Source: Pycnopodia helianthoides (taxonomy: Eukaryota > Echinodermata > Asteroidea > Forcipulatida > Asteriidae). From it: a stretch of 64,000 bases of DNA. The notes under the pieces were generated by a model, which saw only the letters and a list, made by a program, of their open reading frames with translations, was not told the DNA's origin and searched no databases. Below are positions 21,661 to 35,090 of the stretch, piece by piece. Numbering within the stretch: the stretch's first letter is position 1; each line of letters opens with the position of its first letter. The position numbers were made by a program, and so were the translations under genes. The DNA lies in assembly GCA_032158295.1 (NCBI GenBank), contig CM063244.1, positions 8,698,055 through 8,762,054 on the forward strand. The letters are read 5' to 3'.

Positions 21661-23798
21661 CCTGATTATTAGGCTTTACAAATTTCTGCAAGTCACAAAC
21701 AGTACAAGAGAGTACTTTGGATAGAAAAATAAAATTCTGGTAAGCAAAATTAACTTTGTGCTTAGCTACATAAGTACCTTTCGTGCTCGGGAGGTTTAGA
21801 ATCCCCATCAAGTTCAATTATTCATTCGATCATTTCGATTAGAAGTAAAGGTTGCGACCAAATGCCACAATGCAGAAAAACCACAACTCCCTTTAAAAAT
21901 CACCAAATTTAATGCATGCGTGCATTCTGTGCATTCTGTGTATTAACGCATATAATCACGAACAAAATGAATGTTGAAAATGTTGAATGCATTCCTAGAT
22001 TTGTGTGCGCAAATTTGTGGCTATTTAAATATTCACTGAATCTATCCATGTGTGTGTGTGAAGGAACTATTGCACTGAGGGTGTATTCTGATCGAGTATA
22101 CATGTACCTGTACATGTATGGAGATAATAAGATCCAATATTACATGGCGAATATAAAAGGCTAGCTCATTACGGCATGGATCTATCTACTGTAACCGCAA
22201 AGTGTCTGCAGGTGTTCGCGTGTAAGTTAACGCTATTGACATTGCAGTTATCATCAACTGGTGATAAATAATCACTTTGCACTTTGAACTTTTTTTTTCC
22301 CTTTTTTGGTGCAGTGTTTTTTTTTTTTCTTTCTGCTGGTTGAAATTGCAACGTAGTGTGCAAACTATGTAGCTAACCAGTAAAGATCTTGACAGAAACA
22401 AATTGTACTAACATCATACATGTTAAGTATGACATGGTTGTTCCCATCCAGTCCACACTCAGCTATGTGCACAATGTTTTAAATATTTTGGGTTTACAGA
22501 AAAAACAAATTCTTCAAAGTTCCCCAAAACCACACAGTATTTGTGTTTTACCCTTTCACCTAGGCCTACTTAAACAAATGAAATCGGTACTCCCCCCCCC
22601 CCAAACCCCCCAGTCTATATTCCACAGGATATTGCTGTTCAAGTCCGCGACCTTTGCCATTCTAGAGCAGATGTCTTACCACAAGACCACCGAGCTTGCC
22701 TGCTAACCAGAGGCAGTTTGTATCATGTATTTTAGCAGCTGGTCCCGCAACAATTGTAATAGACATTAAATCATCCCTCGATGCAAATTGAGCATCTATT
22801 AAAACCGCAAGGTATCTGTATCTGTCCTATACTGCAACAATCTCCACACTGGGATTATTACTAGTTGCAGGTGCAATAGCGGCAAGCAGACAAAATTAAT
22901 GGTGCCCCCCCCCCCCTCAGGAAAGTGGACATTTTTTATATTATTAATCTTGAACTTAAAGGTCTCTCCAATGTTTCTAGTCTGTGTCTTGCCCCCTTGC
23001 TCGTACAATTTCTCAATCATATTCAGGGGATGTGTCAAGTCTCCAGCATGTTGCCAACACACGAAACCAGGTGACCTATGTACATGTACAGCTAGCAGTA
23101 CACTAAGATAAGAACAAATTCCTTCTGGATATCGCTGCTCATAAAAAAGGTAAGACACATAAACAGCGTACATTGTACATATGGTCACCATTTCCTAATC
23201 TGCCAAACCAAAACAATCACAAGCCTCCTTTGTACTCCTCTTAAAATGAAAGGAAAATACCATCAGGGGTGGGGTTCAGCTAATCACAACATTCCTGAAA
23301 AATAAAACCTCGGCCTGGTTCCCACATGATTTAATCCAAGGATAGTAACGCAAGAGTCAGGGCCCAATTCGTGGTTACATATTATAAGCCTATGTCCTAT
23401 GATTTTTTTCCTTGTGTAAACGTTTGGTGTAGGTTTGCAACTTGCGTGTGATGGTTTGAAATTCTTAAAAGCGCAGAAGTTCTTACCTTGCGCGAGGAGC
23501 TACTTTGCGCCCTCAACATAGATAGAGATTCAACGCAGAGTCGAGGCGAGGTGAGGCTAATCTAAGTGTCAGATTTGTTCTCAACTTTTAAAAGGTTTGG
23601 GATAATAAAATATTGCAAATTTTGGCTCATTTTGTGATAAAAGGTCATTGTTTCTTCTTCATTAGATTCAAGATTACTCCGACACGAAAAAGATCTCTCG
23701 GAAATATCTGAAATCAGGAAATTAAACCCTGACAACTCACTGACATTGTAATTGCGACTGAGTGATGTGTTTGCAAGAGGGTTCATTGAGGCAAAGGT
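21661..23798. other. Intronic stretch with SINE-like head fragment
   Basis: About 22640-22690 reads on the minus strand as a tRNA-like head (AAGCTCGGTGGTCTTGTGGT). T runs flank 22291-22330 and C runs lie at about 22591 and 22907. The 130-aa minus ORF at 22799-23191 has no recognisable features. Confidence 0.5.
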
Positions 23799-24171
23799 TA
23801 AAGGCAGGATACACTTTCGGTAATTGCAAAAGATTAGTATCCTCACTTGGTGTATCCCAACATAAAATAACAAACGTGACAGTTCAGGCTCAATTGGTCT
23901 TCGAAGTCGCAAGAAAACTGGAAAGAAAAAATAACCTTGTTGCACAGAATTGTGTGCCTTCAAATGCCTGAGAAAGGTTTCATGCATGAAGACCTTCTCA
24001 GATTTGAATGTTCTAGTTGAGAAATGACCTCTTTCTCAAATACTACATTACTTCAGAGGGAATCATTTCACAGAACGTTTTATACTATCGGCAGCTCTCA
24101 GGTGCTCCCTTACCAAGTAAGTTTACATGGTAATGTATTTTTGAGTAATTACCGAAAGTATCCACTGCCTA
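23799..24171 (+). mobile_element. MITE family A
   Basis: TAAAGGCAGGATACACTTTC to GAAAGTATCCACTGCCTA, inverted ends. It contains AGTATCCTCACTTGGTGTAT. The 141-aa minus ORF at 23562-23987 overlaps it and is rejected. Confidence 0.85.
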
Positions 24172-24790
24172 GGCACAAAGTGTGTACAGTCAGATGAAGA
24201 ATAAATGACATCCTGCATTTTTGCTCGCCGTCTATTAATCAAGCGTAAAAGGGGCTGTTTATAGTTCAATTCATTACAAGCGACGGTGAAAATTACGGGC
24301 GCAACATGGGGAGTCTCTCATGCGACTCCCACAAAAAGTTTGTCTGAAAGTAAATCCACATGTTCAGGGACTTCAAGGTTACTGTTGTTGCTGTTATAAC
24401 AATTTGATGTCATTTACGAACCGGGAAAAAGCTCATTGTGCGTGTAAACAAGAATCTAATGCCTACGATTTTCCACATCGGTTGCGTACCACAATGAGAG
24501 TTTGTCAAATCATGGAGGTAGAAATTCTCCGCGACGAAATTAAACAAGAATTTTTTTCTTCAAATCTAAACTATCATGTCATGAGCTTGATACCAGCACA
24601 GGCTTGTCGCTGAGTGAGACTCCGTTGGAAGTCTACATTTGAACATTTATGAAATTTATTTTCGGGAAAAAAAATACAAAAAGATGTAATGCTCAAATAA
24701 CGGGAAATCCTTAAAAGAAAAAGTCCAATGAAGAACTTCAGGGAATCATTATTAAAAAGGAAACTTACAAAAATACTTGTGTTGAACATT

Positions 24791-25190
24791 TAAAGGTAGT
24801 ATACAGGATTGGTAAGGATAAAAAACAGTAGGCCTACTATTTAATTTAGTCTGAAAGCTTACTGTTATAAAGTTCATACTACATGTAGAACCATTTTTTT
24901 CTGTGAAATAATTCCCTCTGCAATGGAATTATAAAGAAAACTGTATCTGAATACCTTTAAAAAAAACACACCAAAAAACAGTAACAGCTGATTTCGGTTG
25001 TTGCAACCAAAATAAAGGACATTGTGTTTACAAGCTGAAAATCGTGCATGGTTTTTCCCTATTTTCTCTTGACTCGGATAAGGCCTAAATTTTCACAAGT
25101 TTGTTATTTCATGTACACGGTCGATTACACAAAACATGAACACCGTCTGCGACTATTTTGTCAGCTCTACCGACCCTGCATAACACCTTT
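24791..25190 (+). mobile_element. MITE family E, fullest copy
   Basis: TTTAAAGGTAGTATACAGGA to CGACCCTGCATAACACCTTT. It contains ACAAAACATGAACACCGTCT. Confidence 0.85.
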
Positions 25191-27999
25191 CACACCTAAA
25201 TCCCCAGTTTGAGCGTGGTTTGTGAGAATTCAGAGTTCAACTGTGTCTTGCCAATCTGCTTTAAACGCAAAGTACAGTGTACGCGTACCGTGGCACATTA
25301 CGTGTACTTGTAATTGGTAAGACAAATTGGGCCGTGAAGTGGCCAGAGTATAATTAAATAAACCGCCGAATGAGTCACAGCTAAGCCAGCATTCAGTCAT
25401 TAAAGATCTTTAATTGCACTCAACCAGACCGGACAGAACATCTTCAAACACACCGTTGTCGAGTTACATGATCGTCCAGTGTGATAGGACGACGACGGTA
25501 ATCTCTGAGGATTTTCCCGTTTCCATCATCAACTTCCTGTGATTGTTCTTTGAAAAATCAACACAAAAGAAAAGTGCTTTTCCCTTGAACTGAAAGGTAA
25601 ACATGTTGTGGCCTTAAATAAAGAACTGAACATTGCTTTTGGGCAAGACATTTTAATATTGTCTCTAAAAATAATTGATTGAGATTAATATGATTACAAC
25701 TGGAATGTTTAATAAAGTGGTTTGCTTATTTCTTCTTCTTTTTTAAAGTCCCGGATATCAGGCTGGCTCAGTGGTTTCCTTACCCTGCCTTTCACCTCTG
25801 TCCTGTGAGACCCTGGTTCAAATCCCACCTCGGACCAGAGCCTTGCACGCGGATTGGGTTTCCAGTCCCTACCTTGTTCTTACTAATAACATCATTTATT
25901 CATTTGGCCATCGACACAAGAAGACAAAACATAGGCAATCAAAATAAGAAACAGCTGTGATGCGAGGAAATTTGCCGTTGAAAGCGCCCTCATCCAGTCA
26001 AAAACACAATAAATTCCTATGTACAACATAGTAAGAGCAAGCTGGCAGGCACTTCACAGAGGCAATTGCCTTTGTGCCCCTAGTCATCATCGCCTTGGTG
26101 CCCCTTCAAAGTGTTCCACATTTGTATTTCCCACACAAAGATCTGCCCACTACTTGGGGGAAAAAAATAAAAATCCCTTGCCCTTACAAGAAGAAAGAAG
26201 TATCTGGACTGGTAGAGTATTCAGTCAAATCTTCTGGCAATCAAGAAAAAACAAAATTTACGAGGGAGTGATGACACTGTTCATCACAGGAACAGTTAGT
26301 CTAATCCTGCAGTTTTCATGAACCAATCAATCACTGCTTTATCATATAAACCATTGGCACTCCGCTGGATCTCTGCGGAATACTCATCATTCCGATCTTC
26401 CACTTTAAACAAACAAAATAAATTCATAAAATGGGATTTCATTCCTTGACAGATCTACACAATCGGGGAACTACCAATTCATGGATGGAATTACTGGCTC
26501 GAAATTGAGGAGAATCTGATTCTGTAGACTAACCACTAAAAAAATATAAGCATTAATCACTAATTGTTTTAATTCTTTAATCACCTCACTTCCCTCATCA
26601 ACTATTAAGAAGACAACACAGAAATCATTCTTCTAGTTAACGACCACCCACAATAAATCAGAGTGAAGTTTACAAGGGCCCAAAGTGTACACAAACACAC
26701 GGTTTCATAAAATATCCGATATGGAAATAAAGTTACCTCATTACCTTGGTTATGCAGCACTTTTCAGACCGTTAACACGGCTCGGTACGGATTCACCACA
26801 CAGCTGATCCGGTGAAAATCCAATCACGAGTATCCTCCAACCTTTCAGTTATAATATCCCATGATGAAAAAAAACGGGTAATTCCTCAGGCTCGAAAAAG
26901 AAGAAACACGAGATAGTCTCACTGGATCGGCAGACAGGTCAGTCAATACAGGTAACTGTTACCATATGCAAGGTACGTCGTCTGGCTGGCCGGCAGTTAC
27001 ACCCCTGCTATGTTCCCACCAGCTCTCCAAACAGCAACTGACAAAACCGTCCCGGCCGGTGAATCAAGCGAGCCAGTCCCTACTCGGTGAACCACGAGCT
27101 ATGTATGATATTACAGCTCACACAACCACAAACATGCAGTGTGACTAATCAGCTCAAGCAGTCCACCCACGCAATCGAATGGACTCACCCGGTCTCTCCA
27201 TGGTTTATTGCAGGGTCGCAGCATTGTATAGGGGGGGTTAGTTCATTATGATAATAGCTAGCGGGAGGGATAATGTGAAGGATTGATCTCCCATTCTTCG
27301 GGGTCACAATGCAGTCCATTCATGCCTATAGATCCTAGAAGCTTAGGTGTTCGGCCCTTGAGTATTCAATGAACAGAGCTGAATGAGACTGAAGTGTCTA
27401 CCACAAAACAGTCACTGTCAAATTTCACACTTGAAGACACGGAAAGACTCCATCTTAAAAATCGGCCCTTTCCCCTTTTGCCATCTCCGCATAAACAGTA
27501 CAACCAACAACAAGCCGTTAGTGAGAGGACGATGTACATACAACAAGGAATGCCATCTCATGGCTGTTCAATTTTTAATTAGCGTTGAAATTCCAAGTGT
27601 GATTTACCAATCCAGATTACATAATGTAACTCCTTGTAATCAGCAAGTGCCAGTCATGTAGTCCTAATGAGCGTTGACGGCCAGAAGTGAAATACCGATC
27701 CCATGAGGCTTGGACCATGGTCAGACAAAAATGTCATTAATGGCCTGACCGTATTTAATCACAGAATATGTATCAGTTCCAAATACACACTCACTGTCTC
27801 AGTTAACATCCTACTCAGTAAACAAGGAGGGTGGGGGGGTCTATTCAGCCAAGATCCCACAAAAGGGACACCACAAGCATTCTTTAAAAAAAATATTTAA
27901 GGAAAAGATCTGGTTTCTGTTACTATCTCAAACTCACATAAGACTCATCCCACCTTTTTGAAGATATTGACAAAAAAAAGAGACCTCGCCAACATTAGG
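25191..27999. other. Intronic stretch with one SINE-like head
   Basis: 25757-25850 looks like a tRNA-derived head on the plus strand (GGCTGGCTCAGTGGTTTCCT ... GGTTCAAATCCCACCTCGG). 26060-26115 has weak similarity to repeat family O (TGCCCCTAGTCATCATCGCC). No exon was recognised elsewhere. Confidence 0.5.
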
Positions 28000-28073
28000 G
28001 CTAGATAGCTCAGTTGGTAGAGTGCTGGCACATCAATCCAGTGGTTGCAGGTCAAATCCCGCTCTAGTAAATT
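28000..28073 (+). mobile_element. tRNA-like SINE head (family S2)
   Basis: GGGCTAGATAGCTCAGTTGG and TAGAGTGC resemble a tRNA D arm; GGTCAAATCCCGCTCTAGT resembles T arm plus acceptor. The anticodon loop is too long and the acceptor stem does not pair cleanly, so this is SINE-derived and not a working tRNA. Same family at 475-560 and 62926-63006. Confidence 0.65.
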
Positions 28074-28579
28074 TTTCTTATCAACCCCAAATTTTTAGTA
28101 AAGTTCACAAATTCTTTTGCGATCATGTTATACAACTAAAACAAAAATGAAACAGACACAAGTTTAACTTGTTTTTCACTTACTGCTTTCCTATCCCACA
28201 AAAACTTGAATGAATTTGTTTTTCACCCTTGTTAAATGTCATATTGGAATCGCCAGTATAAATTAAGATTGGGATTGGAGTGAATACATTCCTTCATTGA
28301 GAAATTGAACGTAGACCGTTTCCAGCAATGTACAGTAGACGACTCCGATTGGGGGAAACCCCAACTATTATGTCAAATGCTTTACTTTCATGAAAGCAAA
28401 CAACCACAATCGCCACTTCCCTGTTTAGTGTTTTGCTTACAAAATAATAAGTTGTATTCGTAGAAAAAAAAGTGTTGGCTTTCTTGGTAGAACTATTTAA
28501 AATATGAAGATATTTTGCATTAACTGAATATATTTTTTATAAAGGGGGCTCTGTGGTAGGCCTAGCTAGAGTAAGGTTG

Positions 28580-28860
28580 CAGGTAGGTGGTGGATTGAAA
28601 CCTTTAACGATACAAGCATGGAATGTGCGCACAGTCAGAGTAAGTCATGGAGCAAGATATTTGGCTGTAGGACCACGAGATTTGTCCTTCGAAAATAAGG
28701 TAGTGTAACAAGCAATGTCGGCCTTATGGCCCACTGGGGACAAAGAGGATTAAGTAAGTAAGTAACAAGCAGTGGCAGCCATTTTGAAAATGTTCAAAAA
28801 TAGCTTGTTATTCTACAAAATGTTCAAAAATTCAAATCTGCAAAGGCCCTATAGGCAAGT
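28580..28860. repeat. Dispersed repeat family P, interrupted
   Basis: Homologous to 10325-10560. Extra sequence with a (TAAG)n tract sits between about 28680 and 28770. Confidence 0.55.
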
Positions 28861-29550
28861 ACCTTTGTCACGGCATACTGACTGATGATGCCAAACTTGA
28901 GAAGTATCAGGTATATTAAAACAAACATACCATGGTATTATTGGAAGTTGACAAACAGTTCCCTCGGCTCGAGAACTAGTTTGTCCACTTTCAAAATACC
29001 TCGGAACCTAATATCGACCGTCCACGCTCAAACTTTTGTACACTGTCTACCCAGACCACTGATTCACCCATTGCAGTTCTAACCATCTCATCAAAGTGCT
29101 GTAAACTCTCGCACTTTCCACACGCAGGAAATCGAAAAACATAACAGCGAGTTCAGATTTATGACAAATTTACCTCCGCATTTGTCGCTAAGAAGTTACC
29201 TGCCTCGTATTTGATATTTGAACCACCACAAATAAAGGAAACCTCACTGTCCATACGTAAATCAAAGTAAAGCTTATACCGCAATTCAAGATTTATGACA
29301 ACTTCACTTCCTCATTTGTCACCAGAAAGAGGAGGAAAAAAACACGCCAAATATTTGGTAATAAAATACTCCCGTGAAAGACGATCCTCGTTATTTCTCA
29401 ATGATGTCATCCCGCCCTTTATTCGAGTTTCGCCAACGACACCATGCGCCGCGAAAAAAAAAAAGCAAGAAACAAGATATGAATAATTGCCGACATTAAT
29501 CCCACAAAGCAGGAAAGTACTGTGACTGAAGACAAAGCATGATGAGGTGT
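28861..29550. other. Intronic stretch, direct repeat only
   Basis: 29150-29200 and 29285-29330 share ATTTATGACAA(A/C)TT and CCTC(C/A)... CATTTGTC, a short diverged direct repeat. Otherwise nothing recognised. Confidence 0.4.
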
Positions 29551-29557
29551 ACACGTA

Positions 29558-29743
29558 CAGAGCTGCCAACATTTGCACCTTGCAATCTGGGAGATTTTGT
29601 CCAACGATCGGGGGCGATATCTAGAATTAAAATCAACATAAATAAGGAAAAAAGTGTCCATAATCGGGGAGACAGTCAAACTTGGAAAGATTGTTTTATT
29701 TTCAGGGAACTTTCTGCAGAATCAGGGAGAATTGGCAGCTCTG
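29558..29743. mobile_element. 186-bp MITE with CAGAGCTGCCAA ends
   Basis: Inverted ends CAGAGCTGCCAA / TTGGCAGCTCTG are perfect over 12 bp. They are flanked by exact 6-bp direct repeats CACGTA at 29552-29557 and 29744-29749, which I read as the target duplication. The end begins CAG as in hAT elements, but 6 bp is shorter than the usual 8. A relative is at 49750-49912. Confidence 0.85.
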
Positions 29744-29898
29744 CACGTAGAGTGACATGAGGGGCTTCTGACAAAAGAGGGACACCGACAACATTACATT
29801 CTAGTCAGTTTTTTGTTTGTTCACACTATATAATTCATTTTTTATGTGAATTAAAAAATAAAATAGTAAAGTCCAAAAGGTTTAATTTATATAGTGCC

Positions 29899-29902
<4 letters not shown>

Positions 29903-29931
<29 letters not shown>
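29903..29931. repeat. T29 homopolymer
   Basis: Uninterrupted T run, the longest poly-T of the window. No retrotransposon body was recognised next to it. Confidence 0.95.
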
Positions 29932-29934
<3 letters not shown>

Positions 29935-30552
29935 TCTGTAACTCATTCATATATGCATCAAAAAATGTCACCTTTGAATATCGCAAGGACAAAGTCTGCA
30001 TGTTAATCTGTTATTTCTACCATTCCATTTTACTGATTGATCTTTTATTCATCACGCACAAGTACGAGAAAGCCACGATCCTCTCGGGTTTCAACAACGT
30101 CAACACGTCTTGATCCATCTCTAATTGCCTGCCTTCAAAATGCTAAACGCCGAGCCCAGCGATCACATTCATTCCCTTCCTCCCCACAACAACAACAACA
30201 ACAACGCAAATATTAGCAATTTCATTAGACGGGCAAACTACGACCAAAAACAACTGTCAATACAGTCTTTAATTACACACACCCACGCTCGTTAAACTGA
30301 TGGAGGAGGTAGGGGGAGGGAAACACAAGATCTAAATGAAGGCAGGAGACAATCGCCAAATGAGAGGTAATTTATAACAGGCAGAGAAAGTGAGGACGAT
30401 ATCGTCTACGAGAGATGACAAGAGGATCCATCGCTGGACCAGACTTCCTTCATCAGACTCTCCCATCTCTTGTTGGGGAGTGTGAGATGTACCACCACCG
30501 CAGAGAGATTATTGATTCTCAGATGCCCCAAGGAAGAGAATGGACGAAAAGT

Positions 30553-30578
30553 GGGGGGGGGGGGGGGGGGGGGGGGGG
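30553..30578. repeat. G26 homopolymer
   Basis: Uninterrupted G run, followed 90 bp later by a C17 run at 30666-30682 in the opposite sense. Confidence 0.95.
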
Positions 30579-30711
30579 CTGATTACCACGGTGGGTGAGT
30601 CACTAGGTTCATATACATATGGTGAAATAAGTATTTGGGTCGTTGGTTAACATCCTTTGTTTTGTCCCCCCCCCCCCCCCCCGTTTCAAAATGGCTCCCC
30701 GGTCCAATCTC

Positions 30712-30885
30712 TCAGAGCTGCTTAATCATCAAGTACCTGCTGAGCAAAACTGGGCCCTATACCAGTCACAGACGGTACACGTGGAATGGTATTTCGGCTG
30801 GTGACCTCATTCTGGTGAGCATAATTTCATTAAGCGTAGCTACTTTTTTTGTGCCCTGTTGGTCTGAAATCGCTCTCCGTTTTAA
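30712..30885. repeat. Dispersed repeat family H
   Basis: CTCAGAGCTGCTTAATCATC, GGTATTTCGGCTGGTGACCT and CATTCTGGTGAGCATAAT match the copies at 21179 and 48358. Confidence 0.6.
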
Positions 30886-31737
30886 ATTCATTCACTTGTT
30901 TTTTAGTATGTTCCTAGTTCATACTTTTGGGAGATTTGTTTTCTATTAATATTACCACTTTGTCCCTGGTGCGAAAAACAAAGAAAGGCCTTTCTGCAAC
31001 AGCAGTTTCTTGTGACAATTGTAACACTTCACGGCGTACTTTTCGTGAATCAGGCTCCAATATACACATGTCTATCCTTATTTCCAAGGAAGCTAGAGTT
31101 TTGAACGACAAGAACTTGAAACTATTTTAGCAGGTTTCATTATTTCATTCATAGAACTAACAATCAAAATATTAAGCTAGCTGTTTATACACATATGATC
31201 ATTTACTGAAACTCACTGTATCCATAACCCATTTCAGATTCAATGCCTCTTTCATGTTTACCTGAATGAAAGTGAAACATGACGCATGAAAAAGCAGCAG
31301 AGACAGCTGTCCCACAAACATGACCATCTCCCCACCAATTAAAAGCTGATTGAAGGCATCAAACCATCAATTGCATTAAAACACAAAGCAAGCCAGCAAT
31401 TAGTCTGGCCTCAGGCACTTGTCTGGTAACCCAATCCCCCACCAGCAACTCTCATTACAAGTCATCGGTCCCCACGGATCCTAATCTGCACTAATTGATA
31501 AAACAGTCTCTAGTATTTGTAAATTTTTTCTATTTTTCTCAAGTACCTTAATTTGTTCTGCTCTACAAAATTCAGTATAAATTATAAAAAGAACATCTGT
31601 TTAAATGCGCACTGAAATTAAATTAAATTTCAGCGAATGGCATCTAAAAATTAGCTATTCTAGTTCAAGAGAAAAATGACTTAAACCCTAAACCACAACA
31701 CGCCTTTAAATTAACAACAACAGGACATGTGTGTTCT

Positions 31738-32128
31738 TAAAGGCAGGATATACCTCAATGGTAATTGTCAAAGACTAGTATCCTCACTTGGTGTATCCAA
31801 GCATAAGCATAAAATAACAAGCCTGTGAACACTTGGGCTCAATTGGTCGTTGAAGTCGCAATACAATTAATGACAGAAAAAACACCCTTGTTGCATAGAA
31901 TTGTGTGCTTTCAGACGCTGAGAGAGGCTTCACGAAGCCTTTCAATATTTTAAATATTTTAGCGAGAAATTTCAGTTAGAGAAATTGCCTCTTTCTCAAA
32001 CACCTCGGAGGGAGTCATTTCTCACAATGTTTTATAATTATCAGCGCCTCTCGGGTGCTCCTTACCAAGAAAGACTTTAAAGGTAATGTATTCCACGGGT
32101 AATAAACAAAAGTATCCGCTGCCTTTTA
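31738..32128 (+). mobile_element. MITE family A
   Basis: TTAAAGGCAGGATATACCTC to AAAGTATCCGCTGCCTTTTAA (first 20 shown as AAAGTATCCGCTGCCTTTTA). It contains AGTATCCTCACTTGGTGTAT. Confidence 0.85.
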
Positions 32129-32129
32129 A

Positions 32130-33631
32130 TCCCCTAACAAAATTCTGCCGAGGTAGAATTTACATAGGTCTTTGATTTGTCTCTCTCATCAGGACGCCTA
32201 TCGCTTGGGACTGTCAAATCCATAAAACCCGGGCCAGTCTCCCCTAAATGTCAACTGTATATTATTTCAAAAAGAAAGCTCGGGACAGTGTCACTCGCAG
32301 TTTGCATACTTAGGAAGAGAGTGCATCGCTCACATCCAGGGTTCTTTTCTCTTTTTTTTCTTCCTTTCTTACTTTTTTTTTTTTTTTTTTTTTTTAAATG
32401 AAAGAATATCTTGAAATCGATCTGATCTAGGGAAGGAAAAGAGTCCTCGGAGACTGAATCAAGATTTGAGAGTAAAATGGAACGGTGACAGAGTCAACCG
32501 GTTTACGGTTTCATCTGCTCATCAATAAAATAACCACCTCGTTTAAGTCATTTTGACAGTTTTCAATATTCAATACATTATTACAGGTGGATTTGATAAT
32601 CCCCCCCCCCCCCCGCGGCGAATTAATATTTGTCTTGTAAATACTGGGAATGAAAGTGGAAATGTTACTCCTTTCGTAAAAGGTGGGACTGGTCAGTGCT
32701 GAGCACAAGTTCAAATTCAAAGAGATTCTCAAACGTTCAATTAAATTGTTCATATGCACTAATTTTCCAGCAGATAGAGTCCTTTATGAAGATGGAAGAA
32801 AACTAAGTCTCTAACCTCACACATTAAAATGCTGCAATGTCATTTTTATTCTATACTCTTTCGGAGCGAAATTTGAAACATGCTGTCATTGGACGTCAAC
32901 AAAAAAATGGGTCTGTTCATTCCACACAGGAAATGTTTTCATTACTCAAAAGGTCAAATTCGACGCCGTTTTGATTGAATATCCTTGAAAATTCAGGAAC
33001 CAACCCCCCAAAAAAATTCCTGTTCAAAAATGTACAGACCAATGTACAGGGTTTGCCAGTTACCTCTTTTTAGTTACTGGCCAGCAGGACCGGTTAGCTT
33101 GTCATTTTACTAGTCAGCCTGCTTTTTCACTAGTCTATGATTCATATTGAATAGGAAGGCTTTTCAACACAAAGACTAGCAAGCTGGACCACTCGGAGTG
33201 AATTTTGACTGGTGTTTTAACTAACACTTGGCCAGCCGACCGCTGTTAAGGGAGAATGCTGATTTATTTGAAAATGTGACGTTATTGGATGGTTTCTGAG
33301 TTTTTTTTTTTTTTTACACAACCCTTCAAGAGGAAGTTTGGAGACTTTGTTTCCACTTTCAGAAAGCTTGTTCAGTTTGCGGCGATCAAAACAAGCAATG
33401 GTGACCCCTGGGAATTTCAAAATGCTACTTCTTCAAACTCTGTCAGTATCTCAGATGTAAATTATTCTCTGGGGGTGGGGGGGGGGGAGAGGATTGGTGC
33501 TGGTAAGATTTTAACTTTAGAAACAAGCAGGCTTTCAGAATAAGCATCCTGTTTTCTTGTTACTATAAAACCAGCCCTCGACGCCGTCTTTGTATTTCAT
33601 TCCCACATCACACGCTGCGACGGAATACACT
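32130..33631. other. Intronic stretch, foldback remnants
   Basis: 33041-33240 has GGCCAG/CTGGCC and ACTAGT-rich pairs that suggest a decayed foldback. 33436-33540 resembles the first 100 bp of family E (GGATTGGTGCTGGTAAGATT). T22-type run at about 32371. Confidence 0.4.
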
Positions 33632-34016
33632 TTAAAGGAACATTACAGAATTGGTAATTGTAAAATATACTTTTGATCACAGATTTACATAAAACTTACA
33701 TGGTCTAATGATGATGATAGTAGAAAACATCCCTTGACAAATTTCTGTCTGAAATGCCATATTTGATGAGAAATGAATAAACTAACTTTCCGATTGGAGT
33801 TTATCGCTCAGTGAGCGTTTTATTCATTTGTTGAACCTATATGATTTCATGCAAATGTGTAATCGGTTTTTCACTATTTTCTCGTGACCCAGATGGCCGA
33901 TCGATCTCAAACTTCTACAGGTTTGTCAGTTTATGTATATGGTGGATTACATAAAGTGCTTACAACATAAAGCAACTTTTTTGTTAGCAAAAACCAATTC
34001 TGTAATGTTCCTTTAA
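33632..34016 (+). mobile_element. MITE family D
   Basis: Begins TTAAAGGAACATTACAGAAT plus TGGT and ends ACCAATTCTGTAATGTTCCT plus TTAA. The inverted ends are about 24 bp and perfect. The interior has AAACGCTCACTGAGCG hairpin (reverse: CGCTCAGTGAGCGTTTT). Copies at 41212 and 60803 are highly similar. Confidence 0.9.
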
Positions 34017-34696
34017 ATTTTGCGTATCGCTTATCAAGAAGACTTAAAAACCCGGGGGTCGTTAGAACAAGCTGGATACATATCCGCAACCAAATACCAT
34101 CCTCTCCATTACATAACTCAATATCAGGGAAACATCAGTCACCCAATAACCAGCTTGAGTCAACACACACACATGAACACTGTGTCAATTTATCTAATGG
34201 ATTTTCTTTTTTACTACAGCATAATATCCTTCGGGTGTTATCGCACATAGTGCTATCATATCCTTAACTTAAGTTTCTTGACTTAGGCGATTGTTTAAAA
34301 AAAAAAAAAAGAGAGAGAGAGAGGGGGGGGGGGTGTTTGGGCTCAAAATAGCGACAGTTTATTTGTTTAGTTTTATGGCATGAGCAGACTGTCACAACAG
34401 TAGATTGGTGACGTCACTCATTGGAAATGCAGAAGGCGGATCTAGGACACATGACCACCCCCCCTCCCAACAAGCCAAACTCCATCAAGTAGAATGTAGA
34501 CATGAATCATAAGACTGAACCACTAGCAACCCCCCCCCCCCCCCCCGGTCAACATGTCATACCTATCCAAGATATTGAGATGTGCCCCTTTACTTCAAAC
34601 CAAAAGTAAATAAAAAATGGATGGCACAGTCTCCATGAAATGTAAGACTTAGTGTATTCTTCCATTGTTATGTACATATAGATAGTTCCCAGTGGA

Positions 34697-34875
34697 CGCC
34701 ATCTTTACGGGCAAAGCGCATTTTGGCTTGCAGGTGCGTCAAGCGCTCAACTTATTAGCGCACCCGCGTTGTTCACTGACCAATCCTGCAATGAGTTTCG
34801 TGAAATGCGCGCGTGTTGCACGCCGTTCTCACACGAAACGCACGACTGTTTGTTCTAAACTGCCCGTAAAGATGG
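34697..34875. mobile_element. MITE with GCCATCTTTACGGGCA ends
   Basis: GCCATCTTTACGGGCA at 34699 and TGCCCGTAAAGATGGC at 34860 are perfect 16-bp inverted ends. The interior is GC-rich (GCGCACCCGCG, AAATGCGCGCG). Confidence 0.85.
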
Positions 34876-34935
34876 CCGATTTACGTCATACTGCAACCTA
34901 TCTATTGTGCCTTTTTGTAAACAGTGTGCAAGCCT

Positions 34936-35090
34936 GGAATAACCCCGAGGCCACGGCCTCTGTTGCCCCTGGTCATGGCCTTCGTGCCCCCTTTCAATAA
35001 AGTTTCCCATAGACCCTGGGATTTTCCAATAGAACTGCCCTTTGAAAAAAAAATTGAAATGGCATTGCCCTCTCAGAGATGAAATTCCAG
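34936..35090. repeat. Dispersed repeat family O
   Basis: GAGGCCACGGCCTCTGTTGC, GTTTCCCATAGACC and ATGGCATTGCCCTCTCAGAG recur at 53350-53500, with a short piece at 40137. Confidence 0.6.

Noticed and set aside
22799..23191. 130-residue minus-strand ORF
   Set aside because: No recognised motif; it runs through a poly-C tract and ordinary intron sequence.
23562..23987. 141-residue minus-strand ORF
   Set aside because: About half lies in a family A MITE, and nothing in the remainder resembles a protein family.
28000..28073. Possible tRNA gene (and the similar site at 62926-63006)
   Set aside because: D and T arms look tRNA-like, but the anticodon loop is too long and the acceptor stem does not pair. 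The same head occurs in several decayed copies, so it is a SINE.
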